Program-made: the position numbers and the translations under genes
Shown here: positions 55,086-64,000 of the stretch, piece after piece
Numbering within the stretch: the stretch's first letter is position 1
Layout of the letters: each line of letters starts with the position of its first letter
From: a virus
IMG/VR virus record: IMGVR_UViG_3300008954_003554
Coordinates: 19,334-83,333 of that record
Strand: one strand, 5' to 3'
DNA: 64,000 bases
Notes under the pieces: model-generated
Seen by the model: only the letters and a program-made list of their open reading frames with translations
Told to the model about the DNA's origin: nothing
Databases searched by the model: none

Positions 55086-56381
55086 ATGGGCAATAGAAAA
55101 AACTTTATCATAGATACTTCAGTATTATTATATGACAAAAATTCTATTCATTCTTTTAAAAATCACGACGTTGTTATTCCAATGGTAGTTCTTGATGAGC
55201 TAGATAGGTTTAAAGACAAGCAAGGTATTTTAGGTGAAAATGCTAGATATGTCAATAGATTTCTAGACGGATTAAGAGATCTTGGAAAATTACATGAAGG
55301 TGTTGCATTAAAAAATGGTCAAACAATAAAAGTCGAAAAGAATCACATGAATACAGTTCCAAACTCTCTGGATTTAAATTCAGGTGATAATCAAATAATC
55401 GGAACATGTCTATTTTTATCCGAGAGTGATAAGGATAAAAAAACTGTTGTAGTAACAAAAGATATAAACTTTAGAGTGAAATGTGACTCTCTAGACATAC
55501 TTTCTGAAGATTATTATAGGGATCGGATAGTTAATGACAGTGATGAAATTTACACAGGCCAATCGACGATAGACCTCAAGTGTAGTGATACATTTAATTC
55601 ATTTTTTGAAAATGGAGATCCCATATCACTTGTTGATATCGGTGTTGAACTTTTTCCTAACCAATATGTTGTTGGTAAGTTTGGATCTCAATCATTGCTA
55701 GGCGTTGTTAAGGATAGCAAGATACACCCACTTACGAAAAATCTGGACACTCTAATAAAAGTAAGTGCTAGAAACAAGGAACAAAAGTTTGCACTAGATT
55801 TACTCACTAGAGATGATATAGATATTGTAACACTCTCTGGGATAGCTGGGTCTGGAAAGACTTTTTTGGCTCTAATGGCTGCACTTTCTGGAATTAATTC
55901 AAAAAAATACGATAGAGTAATTTTTACCAGAAGTATTCAGCCTGTTGGAAAAGAGATAGGTTTCCTTCCCGGAGATATCAAAGACAAGATGGATCCTTGG
56001 ATATCACCGCTGGTTGATAACTTTAGACATGCTTTTCAAGATATCAGCTATTTTGAAGTAATGAGGGACAAAGGCAAGATAGAGATTGCTCCTATGGCTT
56101 TTATTAGAGGTAGAACATTTAATAGATCTATTATAATAGTAGATGAGGCTCAAAACGCATCTATTCATGAGTTAAAGACGATAATAACGAGAGTCGGAGA
56201 AGATTCAAAAATAATACTTTTAGGAGATGTAGAGCAAATAGATACACCCTACATAGACACTCTTTCAAACGGCTTGACAATTGTTGTTGAAAAATTTAAG
56301 AAAGAGAAAATTGCTGGTCACATTACTCTTCAAAAGGGAGAAAGATCAAAGTTGGCAACTTTGGCATCAAAGATAATTTAG
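55086..56381 (+). CDS. phoH: PIN-PhoH fusion (PhoH2/YlaK type)
   Basis: 431 residues from ATG 55086 after AAAGGAGG. The N-terminal PIN RNase domain (FIIDTSVLLYDKNSI, VIPMVVLDELDRF, VVTKDINFRVK) runs to about 150. The C-terminal PhoH ATPase has Walker A GIAGSGKT (252-259) and Walker B SIIIVDEAQNA. PhoH2 proteins act as RNA helicase/RNase. PhoH is a frequent phage gene, so this fits a phage setting. Confidence 0.92.
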   Translation: MGNRKNFIIDTSVLLYDKNSIHSFKNHDVVIPMVVLDELDRFKDKQGILGENARYVNRFLDGLRDLGKLHEGVALKNGQTIKVEKNHMNTVPNSLDLNSGDNQIIGTCLFLSESDKDKKTVVVTKDINFRVKCDSLDILSEDYYRDRIVNDSDEIYTGQSTIDLKCSDTFNSFFENGDPISLVDIGVELFPNQYVVGKFGSQSLLGVVKDSKIHPLTKNLDTLIKVSARNKEQKFALDLLTRDDIDIVTLSGIAGSGKTFLALMAALSGINSKKYDRVIFTRSIQPVGKEIGFLPGDIKDKMDPWISPLVDNFRHAFQDISYFEVMRDKGKIEIAPMAFIRGRTFNRSIIIVDEAQNASIHELKTIITRVGEDSKIILLGDVEQIDTPYIDTLSNGLTIVVEKFKKEKIAGHITLQKGERSKLATLASKII

Positions 56382-56406
56382 TGCCTATTTAATCTTAGAG
56401 GTTAAT

Positions 56407-56745
56407 ATGGCAGGCACAACTTTTAAAAAAAGAAATAGAAATTTATTTAAAAGGGTATATCCCTACGTTAGAAGAGCACCGGTTTATGAATATTCTTCTG
56501 ACCAAGAGACAGTAATAGAGGTAGCAAAAGTAACTTTTACAAACTCTAGCTCTGAAAGCTTTGTATTTACTTCTACTTTTTCATCGGCGCCAGTAGTTAC
56601 AGTTGTATCTGTTGATTCTGAGTCAAATGATACAGCAAATGTCAATGTTTTTCTTACTAGCGTATCAACTACATCAGCCGCGATAGAGACTAGCCAGACA
56701 TTTACCGGAACAGTTCATCTTCACGCTATCTTGATAGGTTCATAA
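56407..56745 (+). CDS. Virion beta-sandwich protein (H-type lectin-like)
   Basis: 112 residues. Basic start (KKRNRNLFKRVYPYVRR), then a domain with VAKVTFTNSSSESFVFTSTF, APVVTVVSVDS, NVNVFLTSVSTTSAAIETSQ and FTGTVHLHAIL, the repeat of strands seen in tail-fibre and H-type lectin domains. It abuts a shorter paralogue. Likely a fibre-tip or head-fibre protein. Confidence 0.72.
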   Translation: MAGTTFKKRNRNLFKRVYPYVRRAPVYEYSSDQETVIEVAKVTFTNSSSESFVFTSTFSSAPVVTVVSVDSESNDTANVNVFLTSVSTTSAAIETSQTFTGTVHLHAILIGS

Positions 56746-56979
56746 ATGGCTGGATCTGATAGTCTTACGGTTGAAATAGGTGAGGTAACTTTTACTAACT
56801 CATCCTCAGAAAATGTCACATTCTCGTCAACTCACAAATCTGTTCCCTCAGTAGTAGCTTCATATGAAGGATCGACGCCTGTCAATGTTTTTATTGCTAC
56901 TGTAACAAAAACAGGTGCAACAATAGAAACTAGTTCCATAATTAATGGAGTAGTACACTTTCAAGCGATATCATCATAG
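56746..56979 (+). CDS. Virion beta-sandwich protein, short paralogue
   Basis: 77 residues starting at the base after the previous stop. Same strands (IGEVTFTNSSSENVTFSSTH, PVNVFIATVTKTGATIETSS, GVVHFQAI) without the basic N-terminus. A tandem duplication. Confidence 0.7.
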   Translation: MAGSDSLTVEIGEVTFTNSSSENVTFSSTHKSVPSVVASYEGSTPVNVFIATVTKTGATIETSSIINGVVHFQAISS

Positions 56980-56995
56980 TAGGGTTTAGTTTAAC

Positions 56996-59900
56996 ATGTC
57001 AAACGATTTTTCATCTAAACAAATAAGAGTTTCACAATTAATAGCATCTGGCGGAATAGCAGTACCGGGCCGGTCATGGAGTCCTGGGCTTGTAGTATAC
57101 TCGGCTTCGAATGCATCTGATCTTTCGGGTGGAATACCAGCTAGCCTTCTTGCTGATTTATCATCCGATGTTTTCGTTTTCGTATCAGGGTCTAAGGATG
57201 GTGTAGTCAGGGGTGAGGGTGTTACACTATTTGGCGGTGATGTAGTTGTCTCTGGTACACTGTATGCTGAAAAGCAGGTTGTTGAAGTAGATGAGAATGT
57301 TACTGGGTCTTTAACTGTTCAAGGTAGCATGTTTGTATCTTCTAGTGCAACAGTCGCAGGAGGTTTAACTGTTAATCAAGATGCTGGTGGGACTACCGGG
57401 GACGGCATTGTTGTAAAAGGCAGTGTCTCAGGAAGAGAGCTCTTTAGAGCAAACCCGGGCACCAATACTGTTCTTATTCTTTCTGGAGGCTCAGAAAAAT
57501 CTTTTAATCAATCTGAAGCATCGGGAATATCCTTCTTTGTCTCAGGCGGGATGGGTCCCGATTTTGATGTAGGGGTGTCTTTATTTGGCGGAGATGTTTT
57601 TGTCTCAGGTGGATTACGAGTAGAGGGTGAATTTGTTACGATTTCTGACTCTATCGATCACATGGGTGATCCTGATACATTTTTAAAGTTTGATACTGAT
57701 AAGATAACGCTAGAGGCCGGTGGAAAAAATATGGCCCAGCTTATTGAAGATGGTGCAAATAACAGGGTGCTAATCTTATCAGGAGGTTCTGACAAGGCTT
57801 ACGACGAATCATCGGGTAATGATATTGCCTTTTATGTCTCAGGCTCTGTTTCAAAAAGAGGAACTGGAGAAAGGGGTACAGCAGTATTTGGTGGAGACCT
57901 TCATGTTAGTGGAGCAGTTACCAGTGATACCACAAACTTTGGACAGTGGACAGACGCTGGAGCTTTCCTACATCCTGATGAGTACAGTGTTGAAAGCGTT
58001 ATTGTTGGAGGTAACTCCCTGGGGGGTGCTGATATACTGCTAGCTGTGGATGGAGGTGCTGTATTTAATGAGCAGAGTAACAGTGTTGATTTTAGAGTTG
58101 AGTCTAATAATAAAACACATGCTCTAGTTGTAAGTGGATCTACAGATCAGGTTCTTATTCTTTCAGGAGGTTCAGATGCGTCATATAACGAAGCTTCTGG
58201 CGGTGACGTGGCACTCTATGTTTCCGGTGCTGTTGGAAGGAGAGGTTTTCCCGATGTTAGGGGAACCTCAGTATTCGGCGGTGACGTATACGTGTCAGGA
58301 ACTCACTATGCCTCACACATAACAGCATCAGGTGATCTTACTGTTGGAAATGAACTAAAGGCTTCGGGTGATCTTCTTGTTTCCCAATATATCATACACG
58401 ACGGCGACGGAAATACAAAGCTAGACTTTACCGATGACAAGCTTGTTTTCACCATAGGTGGTCGTCGATTCATAGATATGACTGAGGCGTCCACAGATAC
58501 GATTGAATTCAATGCTCTTCAGTCTTCTAATTTTACATTCATTGTTAATAACTCCAGTAACGAAATGCTTACTATAAACGACACTGAGTTCGTTGTGAAT
58601 GAGGAGGGTGCCCCGGATGATTTTCGAGTAGAAAGTAATACCAAGCAAAGAGCCATCTATGTAGACGGTGATAATCAGTTTATTCAACTTCTAGAGGATA
58701 CTACCACTACGCCGGGATCAGATGCAGCGCTCTTTGTCTCCGGAGGAATAGGATCAAAACTAAGGGGTGTCAGAGGGGTATCAGTATTTGGAGGAGATGT
58801 TGTCATATCAGGATCTCTTTACGGGGGAAGTCCTCTCAGGGTGAGCGGAAGCATGGAGGTAACTGGAACACTTTCATCTACTCTGGGAATATCTGGATCA
58901 ATAACGAACCTGGTTGACGGCACTTCCTACCTTGCTGCGGGTGCAAATATTACCATTACCTCAGCTTCAAATGGTCAGATATCAATAGCAGCTGCAGAAA
59001 CAAATCCAGGCGGCTCAGATACACAACTTCAGTATAATAGTAACGGATCTTTTGGAGGAATATCGGGTGCTACCACAGACGGATCATCTGTCACATTTAG
59101 TGATAATGCCATACTCGTTAGTGAAAATATAATACACGCAGGCGATACAGATACAAAAATTACATTTGGGACTGATGCTATTAGATTTGATGTGGGGGGC
59201 AAAGAATTAGTAAACCTTAACGAAGACGAGTCAACAATAGCTTTTAATAGTGATAGTGATGCAATTAATACCGTTATTCACACAGATACTAAACTCGCTA
59301 TTGCTGCTGGTACACCGCTAGGTGCAGGAAAAGATCAAGTATTGATAATGAGCGGAGGATCAGATGCTTCGTTTAATGAAGCGGCAGCTAATGATGTTCT
59401 ACTCTACGTTTCAGGTGCAGTCGGTTCGCGAGGAACAGCAAATAGAGGTACTTCAGTATTTGGTGGTGATGTAGTTGTATCCGGAACTCTTTCATTAAAC
59501 CAGAGTGCTGCAGCAGGAAGTCAAGTTTTCGTAACAACACAAGGAAGGGTTGGTATTGGAACAGATGCTCCAGACTATAAGCTAGATGTTGCAGGTAATA
59601 TCGGCCTCAATGAATACATCTATCACAATGGCGATACTGATACCTACATTCGATTCACAGGCGATGATATTGAACTCGTGGCTGGCGGAGTAAGTGCTGT
59701 AGATGCTGGGACAGATCAAGTTCTAATTCTTTCCGGAGGTTCAGATGCGTCATATAATGAAGCTACGGGCGCAGATGTTTCAGTCTATGTCTCGGGATCT
59801 AGAACACAGATTGGAGGCCCAGGAGCCCTCACTACAGGAAGACACACTGGGCAAAGAACTAACACAATTTTTGGTGGAGATGTTGTATTTTCTGGAAGCA

Positions 59901-60553
59901 TTTATGGTGCAGGAGAAATATCACCAGGAACAACAGCAGTCCACGTCTCGGCCGGTGTCTTGCAATTAGATGCTTCAACACAGATAGCTTTTTGCGATAA
60001 TACCGGGACATCTCCGGGATTTGGAGGAGCCCAGTCTACTGACACGTTCTTTAGTGTAAGCGGGAGCATAGGTTCAATAAATAGCACCTCTATCAAAGGA
60101 GTATCTGTATTTGGTGGTGATGCTGTTGTATCTGGATCCTTTAGATCGGGTGGGCAGCTTCATATAACGACCCATAAATCTTCACCAGGAAATAGTACTG
60201 CCGCCTATCTTAGATTTGATTCAGATGGGTCAGATTCCCCAAACCCGGGTGGAAATAACAAGATGGTTACACCATACAACGGTAGATTGGTCAAGGTCAT
60301 CGCCAGGGGGGTCAATGCACCGGGAAGCACTGTAATAGGATTTCATAGAAACTCAGACGGAAGTGCTGAACTAAATCCCACAACTACTGAGGATATTACG
60401 GTAGATATGGCTGCTGGAAATACTGCCTATACATTTAACTTTACTACTGCTGCTGACTGGGCAGCAGGAGATATAGTTGGATTAAAAGTTAATCCTAACT
60501 CTGATCCAGGGGCGCTTGTAGTTACAGCAGTATGGGAATTTGATAATATCTGA
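56996..60553 (+). CDS. Repeat-built tail fibre/spike protein, 1185 aa
   Basis: Built from repeated units: VLILSGGSDASYNEA-type segments at least five times and (V/L)FGGDVVVSG-type segments eight times, each pair linked by a YVSGAVGSRG-like stretch. Intervening blocks contain YHNGDTDTYIRFTGDDIEL-type triple-beta repeats. The C-terminal ~120 residues (PYNGRLVKVIARGVNAPGST to WEFDNI) form a separate jelly-roll-like tip. Polar, repetitive and acidic, as expected for a trimeric fibre; probably host binding. No chaperone domain is visible. Confidence 0.82.
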   Translation: MSNDFSSKQIRVSQLIASGGIAVPGRSWSPGLVVYSASNASDLSGGIPASLLADLSSDVFVFVSGSKDGVVRGEGVTLFGGDVVVSGTLYAEKQVVEVDENVTGSLTVQGSMFVSSSATVAGGLTVNQDAGGTTGDGIVVKGSVSGRELFRANPGTNTVLILSGGSEKSFNQSEASGISFFVSGGMGPDFDVGVSLFGGDVFVSGGLRVEGEFVTISDSIDHMGDPDTFLKFDTDKITLEAGGKNMAQLIEDGANNRVLILSGGSDKAYDESSGNDIAFYVSGSVSKRGTGERGTAVFGGDLHVSGAVTSDTTNFGQWTDAGAFLHPDEYSVESVIVGGNSLGGADILLAVDGGAVFNEQSNSVDFRVESNNKTHALVVSGSTDQVLILSGGSDASYNEASGGDVALYVSGAVGRRGFPDVRGTSVFGGDVYVSGTHYASHITASGDLTVGNELKASGDLLVSQYIIHDGDGNTKLDFTDDKLVFTIGGRRFIDMTEASTDTIEFNALQSSNFTFIVNNSSNEMLTINDTEFVVNEEGAPDDFRVESNTKQRAIYVDGDNQFIQLLEDTTTTPGSDAALFVSGGIGSKLRGVRGVSVFGGDVVISGSLYGGSPLRVSGSMEVTGTLSSTLGISGSITNLVDGTSYLAAGANITITSASNGQISIAAAETNPGGSDTQLQYNSNGSFGGISGATTDGSSVTFSDNAILVSENIIHAGDTDTKITFGTDAIRFDVGGKELVNLNEDESTIAFNSDSDAINTVIHTDTKLAIAAGTPLGAGKDQVLIMSGGSDASFNEAAANDVLLYVSGAVGSRGTANRGTSVFGGDVVVSGTLSLNQSAAAGSQVFVTTQGRVGIGTDAPDYKLDVAGNIGLNEYIYHNGDTDTYIRFTGDDIELVAGGVSAVDAGTDQVLILSGGSDASYNEATGADVSVYVSGSRTQIGGPGALTTGRHTGQRTNTIFGGDVVFSGSIYGAGEISPGTTAVHVSAGVLQLDASTQIAFCDNTGTSPGFGGAQSTDTFFSVSGSIGSINSTSIKGVSVFGGDAVVSGSFRSGGQLHITTHKSSPGNSTAAYLRFDSDGSDSPNPGGNNKMVTPYNGRLVKVIARGVNAPGSTVIGFHRNSDGSAELNPTTTEDITVDMAAGNTAYTFNFTTAADWAAGDIVGLKVNPNSDPGALVVTAVWEFDNI

Positions 60554-60806
60554 TAGTGTAAATTAAGTCAAATTATCCTCTCTAGATAGTTAATTATTAG
60601 TGTTATTAGGCATCTTAGTATTTCTATCTCTATTTGTAGTAATTGTATAATAATATCTCTCTAATAGTATCTCTAATAGTATATTAATAATATCTCTATA
60701 AATAGAGATATAATATATTCTATCCCTCAGAGAGCAGATAATTTCAATAAAAATTAAACTTTAATCTTCTTCTCAGTATGATTCAATCAGGCATCAAAAA
60801 ACATAT
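60554..60806. repeat. A+T-rich intergenic repeats with TATCTCTAT palindrome
   Basis: 253 bases without a gene. TATCTCT occurs four or more times, TCTCTAATAGTA twice in tandem, and TATCTCTAT-AA-ATAGAGATA (60691-60710) is a perfect palindrome. It marks the border between fibre and glycosylation genes. Confidence 0.55.
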
Positions 60807-62807
60807 GTGAGTAAGAGATTGATAACTAGTTTTGATAGTAATATTTTTCCTGAGAAAAAAGAAGAAAAGCACACTTTAGTCCCCTCAGACGCTGAGGTTG
60901 TTTTTGTATCTGATGTGTTCATTGAGGAATATGTGGGAGGAGCAGAGCTTAGCTCAGAGGCTTTGATTGAGTCTTCTCCGTTTAATGTTTTTAAAGTAAA
61001 ATCTAGTCAAGTTTCAATGGAGACTCTTGAGTCGGGTCATAAGAAATTTTGGATATTTTGCAATTTTGCTTCAATGGATTTTGACTTAATTCCCACAATA
61101 GTTTCAAATTTAAAATATGCGATTGTTGAATATGACTACAAATATTGTAAATACAGGTCTGTAGAAAAACATCAAGTTGCAGAAGACAAGCCCTGCGACT
61201 GTCACGATCAACCTTTTGGAAAGATGGTGTCAGCATTTTTATATGGTGCCAGATCTCTATGGTGGATGTCAGAGAAACAACAAGCTCACTATAACAACCT
61301 CTTCCCTTTTCTAAAAGAAAAACCAAGCATAGTTCTTTCTTCTATATTTAATGATAGTTTTTTTCTAAAGGTCAAAGAGCTTAGACTTGAAAGTAAAAAT
61401 TTGAATAGGACGGGTTATGTTATTGTAGGGTCAAATTCCTGGATAAAGGGTTTGCAAGACTCCATTGCATATTGTGAAGAAAATTCTTTAGATTATCAGG
61501 TAGTGTGGAACAAACCTTATAATGAATTACTAACAATACTGTCTAGATCAAAAGGCCTGGTGTTTTTACCAAGAGGGGGAGATACCTGTCCCAGACTTGT
61601 CATAGAAGCTAAGCTTCTAGGTTGTGATCTAATATTAAATGAAAATGTTCAGCATAAAGATGAAATCTGGTTTGACACAGATGACATGTATGACACGGAG
61701 GCATATCTATATGCTGCTAGGCATAGATTTTGGGAAGCCATAAAGTCTAATATGTTTTATAACCCAACTATAAGCGGATATACCACTACACTCAACTGTA
61801 TAGATCAAAATTATCCTTTTGAAGAATCAATTACGTCACTATTGGGTTTCTGTGATGAGGTCGTAGTAGTTGATGGCGGGTCTACGGACGGAACATGGGA
61901 GAAATTAAATAAGATTGCCAGTGAAAATGAAAACATGATTATCCACCAGCAATCGAGAAATTGGGATAGCAAAAGATTTGCAGTTTTCGATGGTTTACAA
62001 AAAGGGCTGGCAAGATCTCTATGCAATATGGACTATTGTTGGCAACAAGACGTTGATGAAATAGTTCACGAAAGAGACTATGTTAGGGTCAGAGATCTTG
62101 TAAAGAGTATTTCAACATCAATAGATCTTTTATGCCTCCCAGTAGTAGAGTATTGGGGAGGAACAGAAAAGGTAAGAATAGATGTAAATCCGTGGAAGTG
62201 GAGATTAAGTAAGAATCTACCGCACATTACTCACGGGATTCCTGACAAATTAAGAAAATTTGATGAAGATGGGGATCTTTATGCTGCCCCGGGAACAGAT
62301 GGCTGCGACTATGTCAGAAATAATGACTATAGTACGATTAAATTTTCAACTTTCTACACAAATGAAGTAGAGGGTGTGAGAAGAGCTTGTATGGTGTCCC
62401 CTTCTGTCGCGGCAGAGCAAGGAGAAAACTTTCTAAGAGATGCTGTTAAAAATTATGAAAACTGGATGAATGTAATGGTAGACTCTCTACCTACAGTTCA
62501 TCATTACTCATGGTTTAACATAGAAAGAAAAATTAAAACATATAAAAATTACTGGTCTTCCCACTGGCAGAGTCTATACGATATAAAACAAGAAGATACT
62601 TCTGAGAACAATATGTTCTTTAATAAGCCATGGTCTAAAGTTTCTGATAAAGATGTCTCTGAAATGGCCTCCAAGCTTTCAGAAAAAATGGGAGGATGGG
62701 TTTTTCATTCAAAGGTAGATTTTAGAAAATCCACCCCACATGTAAAATTAAACTGTAACCATCCTGAAATAATGAAAGACTGGATTAAAGAAAACGCCGG
62801 AAAATAA
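60807..62807 (+). CDS. Bifunctional glycosyltransferase (GT4-like plus GT2)
   Basis: 666 residues from GTG 60807. Residues ~30-300 resemble a GT-B donor-binding fold (GYVIVGSNSWIKGLQDSIAY, PRGGDTCPRLVIEAKLLGCD). Residues ~310-560 are a GT2 GT-A domain (YTTTLNCIDQNYPFEESITS, DEVVVVDGGSTDGTW, and QQDVDEIVH as the DxD-like metal site). It probably builds a glycan for virion protein, phage DNA or host surface. Confidence 0.8.
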   Translation: MSKRLITSFDSNIFPEKKEEKHTLVPSDAEVVFVSDVFIEEYVGGAELSSEALIESSPFNVFKVKSSQVSMETLESGHKKFWIFCNFASMDFDLIPTIVSNLKYAIVEYDYKYCKYRSVEKHQVAEDKPCDCHDQPFGKMVSAFLYGARSLWWMSEKQQAHYNNLFPFLKEKPSIVLSSIFNDSFFLKVKELRLESKNLNRTGYVIVGSNSWIKGLQDSIAYCEENSLDYQVVWNKPYNELLTILSRSKGLVFLPRGGDTCPRLVIEAKLLGCDLILNENVQHKDEIWFDTDDMYDTEAYLYAARHRFWEAIKSNMFYNPTISGYTTTLNCIDQNYPFEESITSLLGFCDEVVVVDGGSTDGTWEKLNKIASENENMIIHQQSRNWDSKRFAVFDGLQKGLARSLCNMDYCWQQDVDEIVHERDYVRVRDLVKSISTSIDLLCLPVVEYWGGTEKVRIDVNPWKWRLSKNLPHITHGIPDKLRKFDEDGDLYAAPGTDGCDYVRNNDYSTIKFSTFYTNEVEGVRRACMVSPSVAAEQGENFLRDAVKNYENWMNVMVDSLPTVHHYSWFNIERKIKTYKNYWSSHWQSLYDIKQEDTSENNMFFNKPWSKVSDKDVSEMASKLSEKMGGWVFHSKVDFRKSTPHVKLNCNHPEIMKDWIKENAGK

Positions 62808-62808
62808 A

Positions 62809-63525
62809 ATGAAAGTAATATTCATATCACCTTGCTATAATGCTTCTAGAAATCTGGACAATCTAGTAAATTCAGTTAGATGTCAAAAAAATGAAAATTG
62901 GAATCTAATTTTAATAGATGATATTTCAGATGACGATACATTTGAAAAAATGAAATCTATATCAGAAGAGAAACGAAACTCTGATAAAAAAATCAAGATA
63001 GTAAAGAACGATGAAAAGAAATATGCCTTGAGAAACATTATAGAAGCAGCCAGAGATTTTCAGGATCAAGATTACATTATTGCTGTAATAGACGGTGATG
63101 ATCAACTTTGCAATGAAAGCACTGTTGATATTCTGATAAAAGAATATAATAGTGGCAACGACGTGGTCTGGACCGGACACAGATGGGATATTAACGGAAT
63201 GAATATTTCAAAAGACATGCCCTTTCATGTTGATCCGTACCATTGGCCGTGGTGCTCTTCTCACCTAAGAACGTTTAAGTCAAGCCTGCTTAATAAAATA
63301 CCTGATTCTAATTTTAAAGATACTTTTGGAAACTGGTTCAAAAGAGGATATGATCAGGCCCTTATGCTACCGGTGATACGAGTCGGTGAGAGTAGAAAGT
63401 ATGTAGATGAAATTTGCTATCAATATAATATTAATTCAGTATCTGTTTCAGATAGAGACTGGGCTGAGAAAATACAGCATAGCACAGTAAACCTGGTTAG
63501 GTCACGGGGATTTTTAGAAAAATAA
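62809..63525 (+). CDS. Family 2 glycosyltransferase
   Basis: 238 residues, starting one base after the previous stop. MKVIFISPCYNASRNLDNLV, LILIDDISDDDT and VIDGDDQL (DxD) define a GT2 fold. In an operon with the preceding transferase and the nucleotidyltransferase. Confidence 0.88.
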   Translation: MKVIFISPCYNASRNLDNLVNSVRCQKNENWNLILIDDISDDDTFEKMKSISEEKRNSDKKIKIVKNDEKKYALRNIIEAARDFQDQDYIIAVIDGDDQLCNESTVDILIKEYNSGNDVVWTGHRWDINGMNISKDMPFHVDPYHWPWCSSHLRTFKSSLLNKIPDSNFKDTFGNWFKRGYDQALMLPVIRVGESRKYVDEICYQYNINSVSVSDRDWAEKIQHSTVNLVRSRGFLEK

Positions 63526-63536
63526 AGAGAAGCCGA

Positions 63537-64000
63537 ATGAAAGGAATAATACTTGCCGGAGGCCTGGGCCAGAGACTTTACCCCTTGACAATGGTTACAA
63601 ATAAGCACCTGCTTCCAGTTGGAAGAAAACCAATGATATTTCATCCAATAGAAAAACTAGTTGGTGCTGGAATAAAAGATATTACAATAGTTACAGGAAC
63701 TAATCATGTTGGGAACATGATAAGATTGCTGGGTAGCGGAGACTCGTTTGATTGTAACTTTACGTATAGGGTTCAAGATAGTCCTGATGGCATCGGAGGA
63801 GCCCTAAAGCTATGCAGGGACATAGTAGGTAATGAAAAATGTGTTGTTATTCTTGGAGATAACATGTTTGAAGATGGGTTGAGCAAGTTCATCGAAAAAT
63901 TTAATAAATCTGATTCTTCCTGTATGCTTCTCTTAAATAAAGTAGAAGACCCGTGTAGATTCGGTGTCGCTGTAATAGAAAATAAAAAAATAGTTAAAAT
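63537..64000 (+). CDS. rmlA: Sugar-1-phosphate nucleotidyltransferase (RmlA-like), 3' end outside the window
   Basis: Runs off the right edge after about 154 codons. MKGIILAGGLGQRLYPLTMV, then NKHLLPVGRKPMIFHPIEKL, is the RmlA/GlmU signature; LGDNMF supplies the catalytic Asp. It would make dTDP- or related NDP-sugars for the two glycosyltransferases upstream. Which sugar cannot be told from the fragment. Confidence 0.88.
   Translation, partial: MKGIILAGGLGQRLYPLTMVTNKHLLPVGRKPMIFHPIEKLVGAGIKDITIVTGTNHVGNMIRLLGSGDSFDCNFTYRVQDSPDGIGGALKLCRDIVGNEKCVVILGDNMFEDGLSKFIEKFNKSDSSCMLLLNKVEDPCRFGVAVIENKKIVK

Noticed and set aside
54764-55096. Plus-strand 110-codon frame
   Set aside because: It is opposite the sigma-like gene, which has a recognisable helix-turn-helix; the plus frame has no family or ribosome site.

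Overview
The window is a gene-dense stretch of a large tailed bacteriophage, most likely a myovirus-like or jumbo phage. The phage evidence is: long runs of small same-strand genes with strong AGGAGG ribosome sites and ATGA overlaps; a phage-type 5'-3' exonuclease; a RadA-like RecA ATPase; PIN-PhoH; a repeat-built fibre; a tRNA and a tmRNA outside any ribosomal context; and about 27 proteins that share one short basic leader (consensus MKITRRQLRRIIREE). The host cannot be named from sequence. It is a bacterium that uses ordinary sigma70-like -10 boxes.

Layout. (1) 1-9.9 kb: leader-bearing proteins in compact operons, a methyltransferase, a PD-(D/E)XK nuclease and a 5'-3' exonuclease. (2) 10-27.6 kb: a visibly G+C-richer early-type block of about 50 small genes. 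It is driven by some 22 near-identical promoters (RTGYAR-17 bp-TATAAT). It holds tandem SH3/KOW-like mini-genes overlapping by a fixed 14-nt junction, a MoxR AAA+/VWA pair, a RadA-like ATPase, tRNA-Arg(UCU) and a ~630-nt structured non-coding RNA that resembles the GOLLD/ROOL class in setting. (3) 27.6-38.7 kb: more leader proteins, a lipoprotein moron and a DUF4385 protein. (4) 38.7-48.8 kb: an A+T-rich block with a metallopeptidase and a trypsin-like protease on the minus strand, a NUDIX hydrolase, a complete YeaH(DUF444)-SpoVR-PrkA operon, a divergent GroEL-like chaperonin, an Hc1-like histone and a tmRNA. (5) 48.8-54.3 kb: leader cargo genes, one inserted between direct repeats of the tmRNA 3' end. 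(6) 54.3-64 kb: a sigma-region-4-like regulator, PIN-PhoH, two lectin-like beta proteins, a 1185-residue fibre, then glycosyltransferases and a truncated RmlA-like nucleotidyltransferase.

How the parts may fit together (inference). The leader resembles the capsid-targeting/propeptide sequences of T4-type internal head proteins, which end in an (I/L)xE prohead-protease site. If that holds, the phage packages a large cargo set with its DNA, including a NUDIX enzyme, an HExxH peptidase, DUF4385, an EF-hand protein and giant hydrophobic fusions. The early block would act on the host after entry. GroEL-like, tmRNA, PrkA/SpoVR/YeaH and MoxR-VWA genes would support folding, translation rescue and stress physiology. 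The two direct-repeat arrangements around leader genes (spacings 740 and 733 bp) suggest that cargo genes arrive as cassettes.
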